NCBI RefSeq assembly: GCF_000981585.1
Contig: NZ_LN831776.1
Coordinates: 2,681,001 to 2,745,000, forward strand
Direction of reading: 5' to 3'
Source of the DNA: Paenibacillus riograndensis SBR5
GTDB taxonomy: Bacteria; Bacillota; Bacilli; Paenibacillales; Paenibacillaceae
DNA: 64,000 bases
Part shown: positions 7,603 to 16,761 of the stretch, one piece after another
Numbering within the stretch: the stretch's first letter is position 1
Layout of the letters: each line of letters starts with the position of its first letter
Notes under the pieces: generated by a model
The model's input: only the letters and a program-made list of their open reading frames with translations
What the model was told of the DNA's origin: nothing
The model's database searches: none
Program-made: the position numbers and the translations under genes

Positions 7603-10251
7603 ATGAAAAGGTTCCGGGAAATTCTTCGACGATTGCAGATTGTAAAGCTATTCTCAGCTCTCTACCGCTATAAGCTGGTTCAGATCATTATTCCTGCAGC
7701 GGTGATTCTGTTCATTTACTGGGAAGGGCAGAAGGAGTTTCGAAGAATTGACTGGGCCGGCACTCTTCACACTCTCCACCATATGAAGCCGGCGACTGTA
7801 CTTCTGTTGTTTGGATTTGCGCTGATCGCGGTTGCAACGGTTAGTCTATACGATTTTGTTCTCCGGCGTCATTTCCAAATTCCACTCAGTTTCTGGGAGA
7901 CCTTTCGATATTCATGGATCGCTAATACCTCCAATAGCGTCATAGGCTTCTCCGGGATTGCCGGAGCTGCTTTGCGGACATTCCTATACCGCAAGCGGAA
8001 AATTCCTGCGCAGACCATTACTGCATCCATCGCTTTCCTCTCCACGATTACAATAACCGGCCTTTCTGTACTCTCATGGGCTGGGATTCTCGGCATACTG
8101 CCTATGCAGCCTGTCCTGCAATCTCATCCCTGGACGATATATGCGGTATGGGCAGCCGCCTTGTATCTACCTGGATACTTGATATTGCAGCGTACGTCCT
8201 TTTACGCAAAGTGGCTGAACCGGAATCTGCCCCGGATGGATGCAGCTACAATCGCAGCCTCTGTCGGCGCTTCCTTATTGGAGTGGGCCTTTGCGGGTAT
8301 CTCCTTCTGGCTCATCGGCTCCTGCTTTCTTCCCGCACTTTCTCTTGCACAGGCACTTGGCATCTATACACTCTCAGCGATCACCGGCCTGCTCAGTATG
8401 GCTCCAGGCGGTATTGGCGGCTTCGATTTAACCGCTCTGCTGGGCCTCCAACAATTGGGTTACCCATCCGGCAAGACGGCAGCCGTCCTTGTTCTATTCC
8501 GTTTGCTGTACTACCTTTTCCCCTGGGGTATCGGTCTTGTTCTAGCTGCATTTGATTTTGCCAGGGGCCGTGAAGGAGAGGACGGGCGGGACAATGCGGG
8601 CTACGAGAGCGTGTTGAACAACTGGCAAAAGATATGGCTATTTCCAACCCGGCTCGGAGTTGTCGGGGAGATCGGGGCCTGGTCGCTGGGCAAACTTGTA
8701 TTCGCAAGCGGCATCGTGCTTTTGCTCTCTGCTGCTACACCAGGCCTGCTCAATCGGCTGCAATTTGCCGAGGAGCTGTTGTCGGCTCCACTGATGAGGT
8801 TGTCCCATCAATTAAGCGTAATCATTGGCCTATTGCTGCTCGTACTTTCCTGGGGAATTTCGCATCGGGTAAAGCGGGCGTACCGGCTGACTCTTTTCTT
8901 TCTTTGTGCCGGTGCTCTGTTCACATTTACCAAGGCGTTTGATTTTGAGGAAGCTATCTTCCTGCTCATTGTGGCATTGCTGCTGTGGATATCACGAAAC
9001 CGATTTTTCAGAGTCGCTACACCTGTTGACCCAGGAAAAGCGGCCCTTTGGGGGCTTGTAACACTTCTGGCTGCCTATGTCTACGATTTGATTGCTACAG
9101 GGATTCCACCTGCGATCCTAAAGCATTGGCCTTCGAATGCGAAGCTAATGTGGCTTATTAATCCGAAACAGCATGCTGCGGCTGCAATTGCAGGTCTGGT
9201 AATGGCTTGGCTGCTGATTACACTTTTTTTTATTCTTAGGCCAAACCGGTTAACCAATAAAGGGGCTTCTGATGCAGAACTGGCCAGATTGCGCAAATTC
9301 CTTGAGCACGAACAAGGCAACTTGCTGACCCACGTATTATTTGCCGGCGATAAAAGCTTTTTTTGGGCATGCAACGATCAGGTGTTGATCCCTTATGCTA
9401 TTGTCCGCAGGGAATTCGTCGTTCTTGGTGATCCCATTGGTAAAGAGAATTTGGTCAGTGAAGCCATTCAGGAAAGTCAGCGTTTTGCAGACCTTTATGA
9501 TTTAACGGTTGTGTTCTATCAGGTTTCTCCGCATTACCTTCCAATTTATCATGAGAATGGATACCGTTTCTTTAAATTGGGTGAGGAGGCTTTGGTTTCT
9601 TTGGAACACTTTACCCTTAGCGGTAAACCAAGCGCAAGTCTGCGCAGTGTTACTAACCGGTTCGAACGTGAAGGCTTCCGCTTTGAGGTGGTACAACCTC
9701 CTCATCCAGAAGATTTAATGAAACAGTTGTATGAAATTTCGCAAAAGTGGCTGGATGGAAAAAAGGAAAAGGGATTTTCGCTCGGCTGGTTCGATGAGGA
9801 CTACTTGCAGCAATCCACACTCAGTTTATTGTCTAGTCCGAATGGTGAGATCATTGCGTTTGCCTCTTTGGCACCCGGCTATGATAATGGCAACACACTG
9901 TCTGTGGATCTCATGCGCAATCTTCCGGTTAAACCTAACGGAACAATGGATCATTTATTTGTCAGCCTATTAAAATGGGCAAAGGAACAGGGTTATGCAT
10001 ACTTTAATTTAGGCATGGCTCCCCTATCAAGCGTAGGACAAACTCAATCCGCCATCCGGGAAGAGAAGCTTGCCCATTTAGTTTTTAAGCATGGAGGTCA
10101 TTGGTATGGATTCCTGGGCCTTAGAAAATACAAAGAAAAGTTCTCTCCGGTCTGGGAGCCCCGCTATCTCGCGTACCCTTCTCAGGTTTCGCTGCCGATC
10201 CTTCTGCTGGAACTGGTAAGGCTCATTGCCCGTCGGCCGAATAAAGAATGA
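7603..10251 (+). CDS. mprF: phosphatidylglycerol lysyltransferase/flippase MprF
   Basis: An 882-residue bifunctional protein. The N-terminal ~330 residues form the flippase (UPF0104-like) with MAPGGIGGFDLTALLGLQ; further membrane segments run to about residue 550. The C-terminal ~320 residues are the cytosolic DUF2156 aminoacyl-transferase, with YAIVRREFVVLGDPIG, YFNLGMAPLS and the terminal FKEKF-like motif (KYKEKFSPVWEPRYL). It adds an amino acid (usually Lys) from tRNA to phosphatidylglycerol and moves the product to the outer leaflet, lowering surface charge and giving resistance to cationic peptides. Length is typical. A short relic of another mprF-like gene lies near 51.9 kb. Confidence 0.95.
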   Translation: MKRFREILRRLQIVKLFSALYRYKLVQIIIPAAVILFIYWEGQKEFRRIDWAGTLHTLHHMKPATVLLLFGFALIAVATVSLYDFVLRRHFQIPLSFWETFRYSWIANTSNSVIGFSGIAGAALRTFLYRKRKIPAQTITASIAFLSTITITGLSVLSWAGILGILPMQPVLQSHPWTIYAVWAAALYLPGYLILQRTSFYAKWLNRNLPRMDAATIAASVGASLLEWAFAGISFWLIGSCFLPALSLAQALGIYTLSAITGLLSMAPGGIGGFDLTALLGLQQLGYPSGKTAAVLVLFRLLYYLFPWGIGLVLAAFDFARGREGEDGRDNAGYESVLNNWQKIWLFPTRLGVVGEIGAWSLGKLVFASGIVLLLSAATPGLLNRLQFAEELLSAPLMRLSHQLSVIIGLLLLVLSWGISHRVKRAYRLTLFFLCAGALFTFTKAFDFEEAIFLLIVALLLWISRNRFFRVATPVDPGKAALWGLVTLLAAYVYDLIATGIPPAILKHWPSNAKLMWLINPKQHAAAAIAGLVMAWLLITLFFILRPNRLTNKGASDAELARLRKFLEHEQGNLLTHVLFAGDKSFFWACNDQVLIPYAIVRREFVVLGDPIGKENLVSEAIQESQRFADLYDLTVVFYQVSPHYLPIYHENGYRFFKLGEEALVSLEHFTLSGKPSASLRSVTNRFEREGFRFEVVQPPHPEDLMKQLYEISQKWLDGKKEKGFSLGWFDEDYLQQSTLSLLSSPNGEIIAFASLAPGYDNGNTLSVDLMRNLPVKPNGTMDHLFVSLLKWAKEQGYAYFNLGMAPLSSVGQTQSAIREEKLAHLVFKHGGHWYGFLGLRKYKEKFSPVWEPRYLAYPSQVSLPILLLELVRLIARRPNKE

Positions 10252-10401
10252 TTGGATTGGCAAAGGGGAAATCCTCCCTGTATACTTGTCCAATTCGTGC
10301 CGATTCTGATTAATAAGCAATGAATTCGTTTGAAACCGATAATTGATTTGGCAAGGGCCACATTTAGATTTGAAACGGTCTGAAATCCCCAATTAATCAA
10401 G

Positions 10402-10854
10402 TTATAAATCTTGGGATAGTCGTATCATATCTATAACTTGCATGCCGTTTTCAAATATTTCTTCATCGTAATGTCTAATAAAAAAGTCCCTGTCTATCCC
10501 AATGATTCTAAATCCGCATTTCTGATAAAGGGCAAGTTGTCCTATGCTAGAATTTCCGGTGCCCACTTCAATGGTTTTGAACCCCAATTCAGCGGCTATT
10601 TGTACAGCATGCTCTACAAGCCGTTTTCCGATTCCCTTGCCCTGATGCTTTTCATCGACTGCTACATTTACTAATTCAACTGTATCGGGTCTTGTGGACA
10701 GTAGAACATAGACTCCAATAATTTGGCCATTCAGAGAGCCGGTAAAACACTGTCCCCTTTGAAGATATTCTTCAACAAGCTTTCGGGATGGGTCGGCTAG
10801 CAGTAGCAGTTCAAATGGCGGTACCTCATTGGCATTTAACTTTCGGATGTGCAT
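10402..10854 (-). CDS. GNAT acetyltransferase, YvbK-like
   Basis: A 150-residue GNAT protein. ELVNVAVDEKHQGKGIGKRL is beta-4 and the acetyl-CoA pyrophosphate loop (Q-x-x-G-x-G/A); EVGTGNSSIGQLALYQKCGF and DFFIRHYDE match the YvbK group of B. subtilis, which has about 155 residues. The start at 10854 follows GGGGGAAAAGAAA. The frame stays open 53 codons further upstream with a plausible coding look (YVKIGNIKLPEEFLSQV), but that would exceed the family length. Substrate unknown. Confidence 0.85.
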   Translation of the reverse strand: MHIRKLNANEVPPFELLLLADPSRKLVEEYLQRGQCFTGSLNGQIIGVYVLLSTRPDTVELVNVAVDEKHQGKGIGKRLVEHAVQIAAELGFKTIEVGTGNSSIGQLALYQKCGFRIIGIDRDFFIRHYDEEIFENGMQVIDMIRLSQDL

Positions 10855-11035
10855 TTTCTTTTCCCCCGTTCCAGACTCACTGTTTACCTGTGACAAAAAT
10901 TCTTCCGGCAGTTTGATATTTCCAATCTTAACATATGGATTATGTCTGAAGAAACGGCTTGAAATCAGCTGGTTTTTTATTGTAATGTATAGTATGGATT
11001 TACTGGATAACAAAGTAAGTAAGGAGAGTATCTAA

Positions 11036-11557
11036 ATGAGCGGGAATAACATGATTGTCATTGAGACCGCACGGCTGAACATCAGGAAATACACAGACGA
11101 GGATACCGCTGCTTTATCCGCCATTTTGTCAGATCCCTTAACGATGGCTTTCTGGCCGGCCCCTTTCACATCCAGGCAAACTGAGGAGTGGATTGAACGG
11201 AATATCCAATCTTATCTCACACAAGGTTTTGGAAGATGGGCAGTTGAATTAAAAGAGACGGGCCGGCTTATCGGGGATGCCGGAATCATTAAGTTGGAAT
11301 TGAACGGCAGAGTGGAAAACGATTTGGGGTATATTATTCATTCGGATTACTGGAGACAGGGATACGCCTATGAAGCAGCCAAAAGCATCTTAAACTATGC
11401 CATTCAGGAACTTGGATTGGATCGGATCTGTATCAATATGCCGGCAGATCATGTTGCCTCTGAAGGGGTGGCCATCAAACTAGGCTTGAAGAAGGAAACA
11501 GAATATAGAAACAGGCGCAACCGGGACAAACTGACTTGCTTGTACAGCTCATTTTAA
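11036..11557 (+). CDS. GNAT acetyltransferase, RimJ/RimL-like
   Basis: A 173-residue acetyltransferase of the RimJ/RimL type: ETARLNIRKYTDEDTAAL at the N-terminus, LIGDAGI, then LGYIIHSDYWRQGYAYEAA, which carries the acetyl-CoA loop, and a C-terminal GVAIKLGLKKE. It is read divergently from the preceding YvbK-like gene, with about 180 bases between the start codons. Natural substrate unknown; such proteins modify ribosomal proteins or small amines. Confidence 0.85.
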   Translation: MSGNNMIVIETARLNIRKYTDEDTAALSAILSDPLTMAFWPAPFTSRQTEEWIERNIQSYLTQGFGRWAVELKETGRLIGDAGIIKLELNGRVENDLGYIIHSDYWRQGYAYEAAKSILNYAIQELGLDRICINMPADHVASEGVAIKLGLKKETEYRNRRNRDKLTCLYSSF

Positions 11558-11575
11558 AGTGAATAAAATGTCCAT

Positions 11576-11622
11576 AAAAGCTGTTCCTTAACAGAATCAT
11601 CTGTTGGAGGGGCAGCTTTTTG
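11576..11622 (+). terminator. terminator after the RimJ/RimL-like gene
   Basis: AAAAGCTG and CAGCTTTT arms, with inner pairing around AACAG/CTGTT, are followed by a T-rich stretch. The remaining ~290 bases to the next gene show no convincing coding; short open frames there lack ribosome sites. Confidence 0.75.
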
Positions 11623-11917
11623 CTGCTTCACGCTATTCGAAAAAGGATAACTATGCAGAATATACAAAAAAAGGCTGGCCGTTGGCGGCGCGAAAAAAGA
11701 CTGAATCTTGGATAATCTTAATCCAATAGTATTTAAGAGGAAATGGAAGCATTTAAAGCTGAAGCCATCCTTTTCCTGCGGAAGAAGCCTGCTTTTATCG
11801 GGAATACCCGTAAAAACGGTGATTTCTCCACTTTGCTGCATTAAAACAGGGGTGATAAACTGCATAAAGTCTCTAAAATGGAAGCGCTAAAAATTAAACG
11901 CTTTAAGGAGGAGAGAT

Positions 11918-13687
11918 ATGGATGTTCTCAGGCAACTGCGGGGCTTTTATCGGGAGAAGCTGCATTATCTGATTCTGTCGATTTTTTGTTTGGCTGCCGC
12001 AACTGCAGTGGGGCTTATTACCCCCAATTTGTTAAGACGTTTGATTGATGAGGTTATTGTTCCCCTGAAGTTTACTGAGGTCCCCGTCCTTGCGCTCAGT
12101 GTATTGGCGGTAGTATTCGTCAAAGCCTGTCTGCAGTTCGCCCATGGATTTTTTGGTGGACGGCTGGGCAACTTTCTGGCTTACCGGCTGCGCAATGCCT
12201 GCTATGAGAAGCTGCAATTCCTGTCTTTCCGCTATTATGATACCGCGAAGACAGGTGACCTGATGTCCCGGCTGACCGGGGACCTTGAGGCGATCCGGCT
12301 GTTCATCGGTTTCGGATTTGCCCAACTGCTGAATGTGTTTTTTATGGTGTTGTTCGGCTCCATTATGATGTTCGCGATCAATTGGCAGCTTACACTGATT
12401 ACGCTGATCACCATGCCGTTTCTGGCTGCGGTCGCCTTCCGGTTCGAATCCAAGATTCATCCGGCCTTTCAGGAGATGCGGCTTGCGCTGAGCTCTCTTA
12501 CAACGGCTGTCCAGGAGAATGTCACCGGTGTGCGGACCGTCAAATCGTTTGCCAGGGAGGCTTACGAGGTAGAGAAGTTCTCGCACCGTAATGAACGCTA
12601 TAAGGATAATCAGATTTTTGCCGCAGAGCTGTGGAGCAAGTTTTTCCCGGTGATGGAGCTTCTGGCTTCGGTCAGTGTGGCGATCTTGCTCGGGGTTGGC
12701 GGAACGCTGGTAATCAAGGGGCATATGTCGCTTGGTGAGCTTGTAGCCTTTTTCAGCTTAATCTGGTATATAATCGGCCCTGTATGGGGTCTTGGTTTCC
12801 ATATCAACAACTATACGCAATCCAAAGCTTCCGGAGAACGCGTGCTTGAAGTGCTTAACCAGCACATCGATGTGAAGGATAAAGAGAATGCCCGTGAGCT
12901 TGTGGCTGCTGAAGTGAAGGGTGAGGTTGTTTTTGATCATGTGACGTTTGCCTACGGCAACAAAATGCCTGCGGTCAAGGATATTCATTTCAGCGCCCCA
13001 CCGGGTGCAGTCATTGGGTTCCTCGGCGGGACCGGCTCCGGGAAGTCAACAATTATTCAGTTGATGATGCGGGCTTATGATGTGAATAAAGGCAGTATCC
13101 GGCTGGATGGCGTGGATATCCGTGAATATAATGTACGCAGCCTGCGGTCGCAGATTGCCACGGTGTTCCAGGAAACGTTCCTGTTCTCCTCTTCCATCCG
13201 CAATAATATTTCGTACGGCCTGAAAAATGTGGGCATGGAGGAGATTATCCGCGCCGCCAAGCTCGCCAAAGCCCATGATTTCATTATGGAAATGCCCGAA
13301 GGGTATGACACGGTGGTGGGCGAGCGGGGGATGGGGCTATCGGGCGGCCAGAAGCAGCGCATAGCTATTGCCAGGGCGCTCCTGAAGAATCCGCGGATTC
13401 TTATTCTCGATGATGCAACCAGTGCCGTCGATATGGAGACAGAGCATGAGATCCAGGCCGGGTTCCAGGAGGTTATGCGCGGGCGGACTACCCTGATTAT
13501 TGCCCACCGGATTTCCTCGCTGCGGCATGCCGATCAGATTATTGTTATGAACGAGGGGAATATGGTTCAGCAGGGCACCCACCAGGAGCTGATTGAGGTT
13601 CCGGGCCCTTATCAGGATGTCTACCGGATTCAGTACGCCGATTATCTCGCCAGGGGCAATGGAAGAGGGGCAGGTGATCCGGCATGA
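11918..13687 (+). CDS. ABC exporter half-transporter, first subunit
   Basis: A 589-residue membrane-domain/ATPase fusion of the BmrCD/YknUV/YfiBC type. Six membrane helices precede an ATPase with Walker A GGTGSGKST, a canonical signature (MGLSGGQKQR) and Walker B LILDDATSAVD, where Asp replaces the catalytic Glu. GGAGGAGAG precedes the ATG. It overlaps the next gene by ATGA, and the two carry complementary defects (see the partner), as expected for a heterodimeric exporter with one degenerate ATP site. Such pumps export drugs, peptides or lipids; the substrate cannot be read. Confidence 0.9.
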   Translation: MDVLRQLRGFYREKLHYLILSIFCLAAATAVGLITPNLLRRLIDEVIVPLKFTEVPVLALSVLAVVFVKACLQFAHGFFGGRLGNFLAYRLRNACYEKLQFLSFRYYDTAKTGDLMSRLTGDLEAIRLFIGFGFAQLLNVFFMVLFGSIMMFAINWQLTLITLITMPFLAAVAFRFESKIHPAFQEMRLALSSLTTAVQENVTGVRTVKSFAREAYEVEKFSHRNERYKDNQIFAAELWSKFFPVMELLASVSVAILLGVGGTLVIKGHMSLGELVAFFSLIWYIIGPVWGLGFHINNYTQSKASGERVLEVLNQHIDVKDKENARELVAAEVKGEVVFDHVTFAYGNKMPAVKDIHFSAPPGAVIGFLGGTGSGKSTIIQLMMRAYDVNKGSIRLDGVDIREYNVRSLRSQIATVFQETFLFSSSIRNNISYGLKNVGMEEIIRAAKLAKAHDFIMEMPEGYDTVVGERGMGLSGGQKQRIAIARALLKNPRILILDDATSAVDMETEHEIQAGFQEVMRGRTTLIIAHRISSLRHADQIIVMNEGNMVQQGTHQELIEVPGPYQDVYRIQYADYLARGNGRGAGDPA

Positions 13688-15543
13688 AGCTGGAAGCGAA
13701 CCAAGGGAATACCGCAAAAATAAAGCAAAGTACGGCCCAGGAGCAGAGCCTGGAGGAACGGTTCGTATACAAGGACGATGATGTCATCGACAAGGCGTTT
13801 GACTGGAAACAGTTCACCCGGCTGTTCAGTTATATGAAGCCTTATGCACGGCAGATGCTGCCGCTGGTGCTGGTCATGATGATCCTCGGCACCGTTACGA
13901 AGCTGACCGTCCCTTACCTGACGAGTATGGCCATTGACAAGGCGATTGCCCCCAAGTCGGGGAATCCCAGCCTCACACTGCTGTATACACTGACTGCTAT
14001 TGTGATTGTGCTTTATCTGATCCAATGGATTGCCGGGGTCTACCGGATCAAATATACAAATGTCATTGGACAGCGGGTGATCTATGATCTGCGCTCAGAC
14101 CTGTTCCGGCATATTCAAAAGCTTTCTTTCAACTTTTTTGATAAACGTCCGGCGGGCTCAGTGCTGGTGCGGGTTACCAATGATATCAACTCCCTGCAGG
14201 ACCTGTTCACGAACGGCGTCGTCAACTTGATGATCGACTGTGTGCAGCTGCTCGGAATCATGGTGATTCTGCTGCTGATCAACTGGAAGCTGGGGCTTGC
14301 AGTTATGATTACTGTACCCATTATGTTTTTTGTCTCCACGAAGCTGCGCCAGAAGATCCGGATAGCCTGGCAGGATGTGCGGATGAAGAACTCACGGATC
14401 AACTCCCATCTGAATGAGTCGATTCAAGGGATCCGGGTCACTCAGGCGTATACCCAGGAGAAGGAAAATATGAACTATTTCGACGCCATGAACATGGATA
14501 GCCGGAAATCCTGGAACAAGGCTTCGGCGATGAACCAGGCGTTTGGCCCGATTATCGAAATTACAGGCGGCTTCGGCACGATGATTCTGTTCTGGTTCGG
14601 GGCTTATCTGATCCAGACCGGTGAACTTACGGTAGGGTTCCTGGTGGCGTTCAGCTCTTATGTCAGCAATTTCTGGGACCCGATCAACCGGCTCGGGCAG
14701 ATGTATAACCAGCTGCTGGTGGCGATGGCTTCCTCGGAACGGATCTTTGAATATCTGGATGAGCAGCCTTCTGTACAAGATAATCCTGGGGCAACACCGC
14801 TGCCGAAGATTAAGGGCGACATTAAATTTAATAAGGTCGTCTTTGAATATGAAAAAGGGCGGGCCGCGCTGAAGGGTATCGACCTTGACGTTAAGGCCGG
14901 CCAGTCGATTGCACTTGTCGGGCATACCGGCTCGGGCAAAAGCACAATCATTAACCTGATCGGCCGGTTCTATGATATCAAGAGCGGCAGCATCACCATC
15001 GACGGCCAAGACACACGCGAGGTTACGCTGCAGAGCCTGCGCGAGCAGATCGGGATTGTGCTGCAGGATACCTTTATTTTCTCGGGGACGATCCGGGACA
15101 ACATCCGCTTCGGGCGGTTGGATGCTACCGATCAGGAGGTCGAGGAGGCAGCCAAAGCCGTGGATGCGCATGAATTCATCAGCAAGCTGCCCGGAGGCTA
15201 CGATACCGAGGTCGAGGAACGCGGCAGTGCGCTCTCTATGGGGCAGCGCCAATTGCTGTCCTTTGCCCGGGCGCTGCTGGCCAATCCGCGGATTCTGATC
15301 CTGGATGAGGCGACTGCAAGCATTGACACCGAGACGGAGATCAAGATTCAGGAGGCGCTGAAGATTCTGCTCCAGGGCCGGACCTCCTTTATTGTCGCGC
15401 ACCGGCTGTCAACCATCCGCCATGCGGATAAGATTGTCGTTCTTGATCACGGAGAGATCAAGGAAGAAGGAACCCATGCCGAGCTTACGGCGCATGACGG
15501 CATCTATAACGGCTTGATCGAAGCACAATTCCGCTTCCTGTAG
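13684..15543 (+). CDS. ABC exporter half-transporter, second subunit
   Basis: A 619-residue partner of the preceding gene. A cytosolic N-terminal extension of about 50 residues precedes six membrane helices; the ATPase has Walker A GHTGSGKST, an altered signature (ALSMGQRQLL, Met for Gly) and a canonical Walker B LILDEATASID. Walker B is intact here and degenerate in the partner, while the signature is degenerate here and intact in the partner; together they give one consensus and one degenerate site. A clear terminator follows the stop. Confidence 0.92.
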   Translation: MKLEANQGNTAKIKQSTAQEQSLEERFVYKDDDVIDKAFDWKQFTRLFSYMKPYARQMLPLVLVMMILGTVTKLTVPYLTSMAIDKAIAPKSGNPSLTLLYTLTAIVIVLYLIQWIAGVYRIKYTNVIGQRVIYDLRSDLFRHIQKLSFNFFDKRPAGSVLVRVTNDINSLQDLFTNGVVNLMIDCVQLLGIMVILLLINWKLGLAVMITVPIMFFVSTKLRQKIRIAWQDVRMKNSRINSHLNESIQGIRVTQAYTQEKENMNYFDAMNMDSRKSWNKASAMNQAFGPIIEITGGFGTMILFWFGAYLIQTGELTVGFLVAFSSYVSNFWDPINRLGQMYNQLLVAMASSERIFEYLDEQPSVQDNPGATPLPKIKGDIKFNKVVFEYEKGRAALKGIDLDVKAGQSIALVGHTGSGKSTIINLIGRFYDIKSGSITIDGQDTREVTLQSLREQIGIVLQDTFIFSGTIRDNIRFGRLDATDQEVEEAAKAVDAHEFISKLPGGYDTEVEERGSALSMGQRQLLSFARALLANPRILILDEATASIDTETEIKIQEALKILLQGRTSFIVAHRLSTIRHADKIVVLDHGEIKEEGTHAELTAHDGIYNGLIEAQFRFL

Positions 15544-15550
15544 CCTATAA

Positions 15551-15604
15551 CAGCAGCAGCCCTTTCCGGCACGTTCAAGTGTGGAAGGGGCTGCTTTATT
15601 TTTG
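15551..15604 (+). terminator. terminator of the ABC exporter operon
   Basis: GCAGCAGCCC...GGGGCTGCT arms, with an inner TTCC/GGAA pair and a 15-base loop, are followed by TTTATTTTTG just after the stop codon. Confidence 0.9.
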
Positions 15605-15639
15605 AATGAGTACATTGAATTAAGAAATATCAGTCCTTG

Positions 15640-15850
15640 ACCTCTAATGGGCAGATAACTGTATTTACTGCAATTACAATGGCGCAAGATTACATAATTG
15701 TGGAGACAACTGTATTTCGTACAATTAAAAATGGCGAATTGCTCTCATTTTCTAAGATGACAGGTTTTTAAGTGTACGAAGTGCAACTAAAGCTGAGACA
15801 GCGGCGGGAATCTGCTTTTTAGTGGTATGAAATGCAGTTAGCGCCGGTTA
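15640..15850. repeat. short dispersed repeat units (CTGTATTT-type)
   Basis: AACTGTATTTACTGCAATTA, then ATGGCG, recurs about 57 bases later as AACTGTATTTCGTACAATTA, then AAAATGGCG; the partly inverted GTGTACGAAGTGCAACTAAA follows. No open frame spans them. They resemble the short dispersed repeats common between Paenibacillus genes. Confidence 0.5.
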
Positions 15851-15859
15851 ATCCGAATC

Positions 15860-16154
15860 AGCAGTATTCAGCGGATGTTTCCGCCATGCAGCAGCTCCCA
15901 ATCCTGCCAGAGCATAAGTTCAAGCTCCGCATGTGATCTAATCTAAACGCAAAATGCTGCCGCTGCACGAGCGGGGTTGGATAATTCTCCCGGATACCCA
16001 GCAAGGATTCACCGGGCTTGTCCACCCATAGAATTTTGATTTCCGCGCAGTGTCTTCATGTAAAGGCAGAACGCCGGGCAATTTTTTCGTAAAATTGGGC
16101 GGACTTGGCGTAGTCGCTGACATTGATATGGGTTTCAAATATTCCTTTAATCAT
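15860..16154 (-). pseudogene. decayed VOC (glyoxalase-like) gene
   Basis: From the ATG at 16154 (after AAGGAAGCAGC) the frame reads MIKGIFETHINVSDYAKSAQ then FYEKIARRSAFT before a TGA. The same frame continues after the stop with IKILWVDKPGESLLGIRENY then PTPLVQRQHFAF. This is the N-terminal half of a vicinal-oxygen-chelate protein (metal His in the first strand and QRQHFAF in the third). About 13 residues are missing around the stop, and the C-terminal half is lost beyond RLDHMRS. It is therefore broken both inside and at the end. Confidence 0.75.
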
Positions 16155-16233
16155 GCTGCTTCCTTCTTAGGAGCTGACTGACTTTAAGATTAACTCATTG
16201 TAATTGCAGTACAGCCGCTGCTTTAGTCTGCGG

Positions 16234-16482
16234 TCATTTGCGCCGTTTGCCCGCTCTGCCGGTCACGCGGACTTCGTACATCTGTGCACTGATCTCCTGC
16301 TGCCACTGGGCATCATCCGTATCTGCGGCCAGCCTTGCCTCGTTGTTCAGCCGTGCCATTTCCCAGCAGTACATGGCGTTCGCCTGCAGACAATGCCGCT
16401 GCTCGGTTTCTTCTTCGCTTGTCAGCGCCCGCTGACAGCTTAACATGTACAGCTCCGCAAGCCGCTGATGGATGCCTAGCAT
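16234..16482 (-). CDS. small conserved protein, DUF7667-like
   Basis: An 82-residue protein: MLGIHQRLAELYMLSCQRAL, then TSEEETEQRHCLQANAMYCW and a basic tail (TGRAGKRRK). The pattern (HQRLAEL, EEETEQRHCLQANA.YCW) fits a small soluble helical family frequent in Paenibacillus, which I associate with DUF7667. The start at 16482 is the family start; an ATG 14 codons upstream adds unrelated residues. No function is known. Confidence 0.65.
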   Translation of the reverse strand: MLGIHQRLAELYMLSCQRALTSEEETEQRHCLQANAMYCWEMARLNNEARLAADTDDAQWQQEISAQMYEVRVTGRAGKRRK

Positions 16483-16604
16483 GTTTTCCCCCTGAACGTT
16501 TTGTAATGTTATCAGCCTGGCCATTGAAAATGGCTTCCAAACCCGGACGCAAATACCTGGAAAAATTATCGTGAAACAAATCCTTATATTTTAGAACAAA
16601 AACC

Positions 16605-16632
16605 TTGTAATCGCTTTTTTTTGTGTTACAAT
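16605..16632 (+). promoter_or_regulatory. promoter of licT
   Basis: TTGTAA (16605-16610) and TACAAT (16627-16632) are 16 bases apart, directly before the antiterminator leader. Confidence 0.6.
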
Positions 16633-16644
16633 AACAGTAATACA

Positions 16645-16673
16645 GGATTGTGACCGGTAATGCGGGCAATGCC
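16645..16673 (+). promoter_or_regulatory. RAT antiterminator site before licT
   Basis: GGATTGTGACCGGTAATGCG followed by GGCAATGCC matches the ribonucleic antiterminator consensus of the BglG/SacY family. Its 3' end overlaps the first arm of the terminator at 16671, so binding of phosphorylated or activated LicT would prevent termination. Confidence 0.85.
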
Positions 16674-16733
16674 TAAGCTGATTCGAGTATCATTTTGTTA
16701 ATGATATTGGGATCAACTTAGGCTTTTTTTGTG
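16671..16733 (+). terminator. conditional terminator in the licT leader
   Basis: GCCTAAG-CTGAT and ATCAA-CTTAGGC pair and are followed by seven T. The first arm shares bases with the RAT element. Confidence 0.85.
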
Positions 16734-16761
16734 CAAACTATGTGATGGGGGGTGACAACAG

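Noticed and set aside
11708..11890. 60-residue open frame before the ABC exporter
   Set aside because: No ribosome site, no recognisable composition or motif; likely chance.
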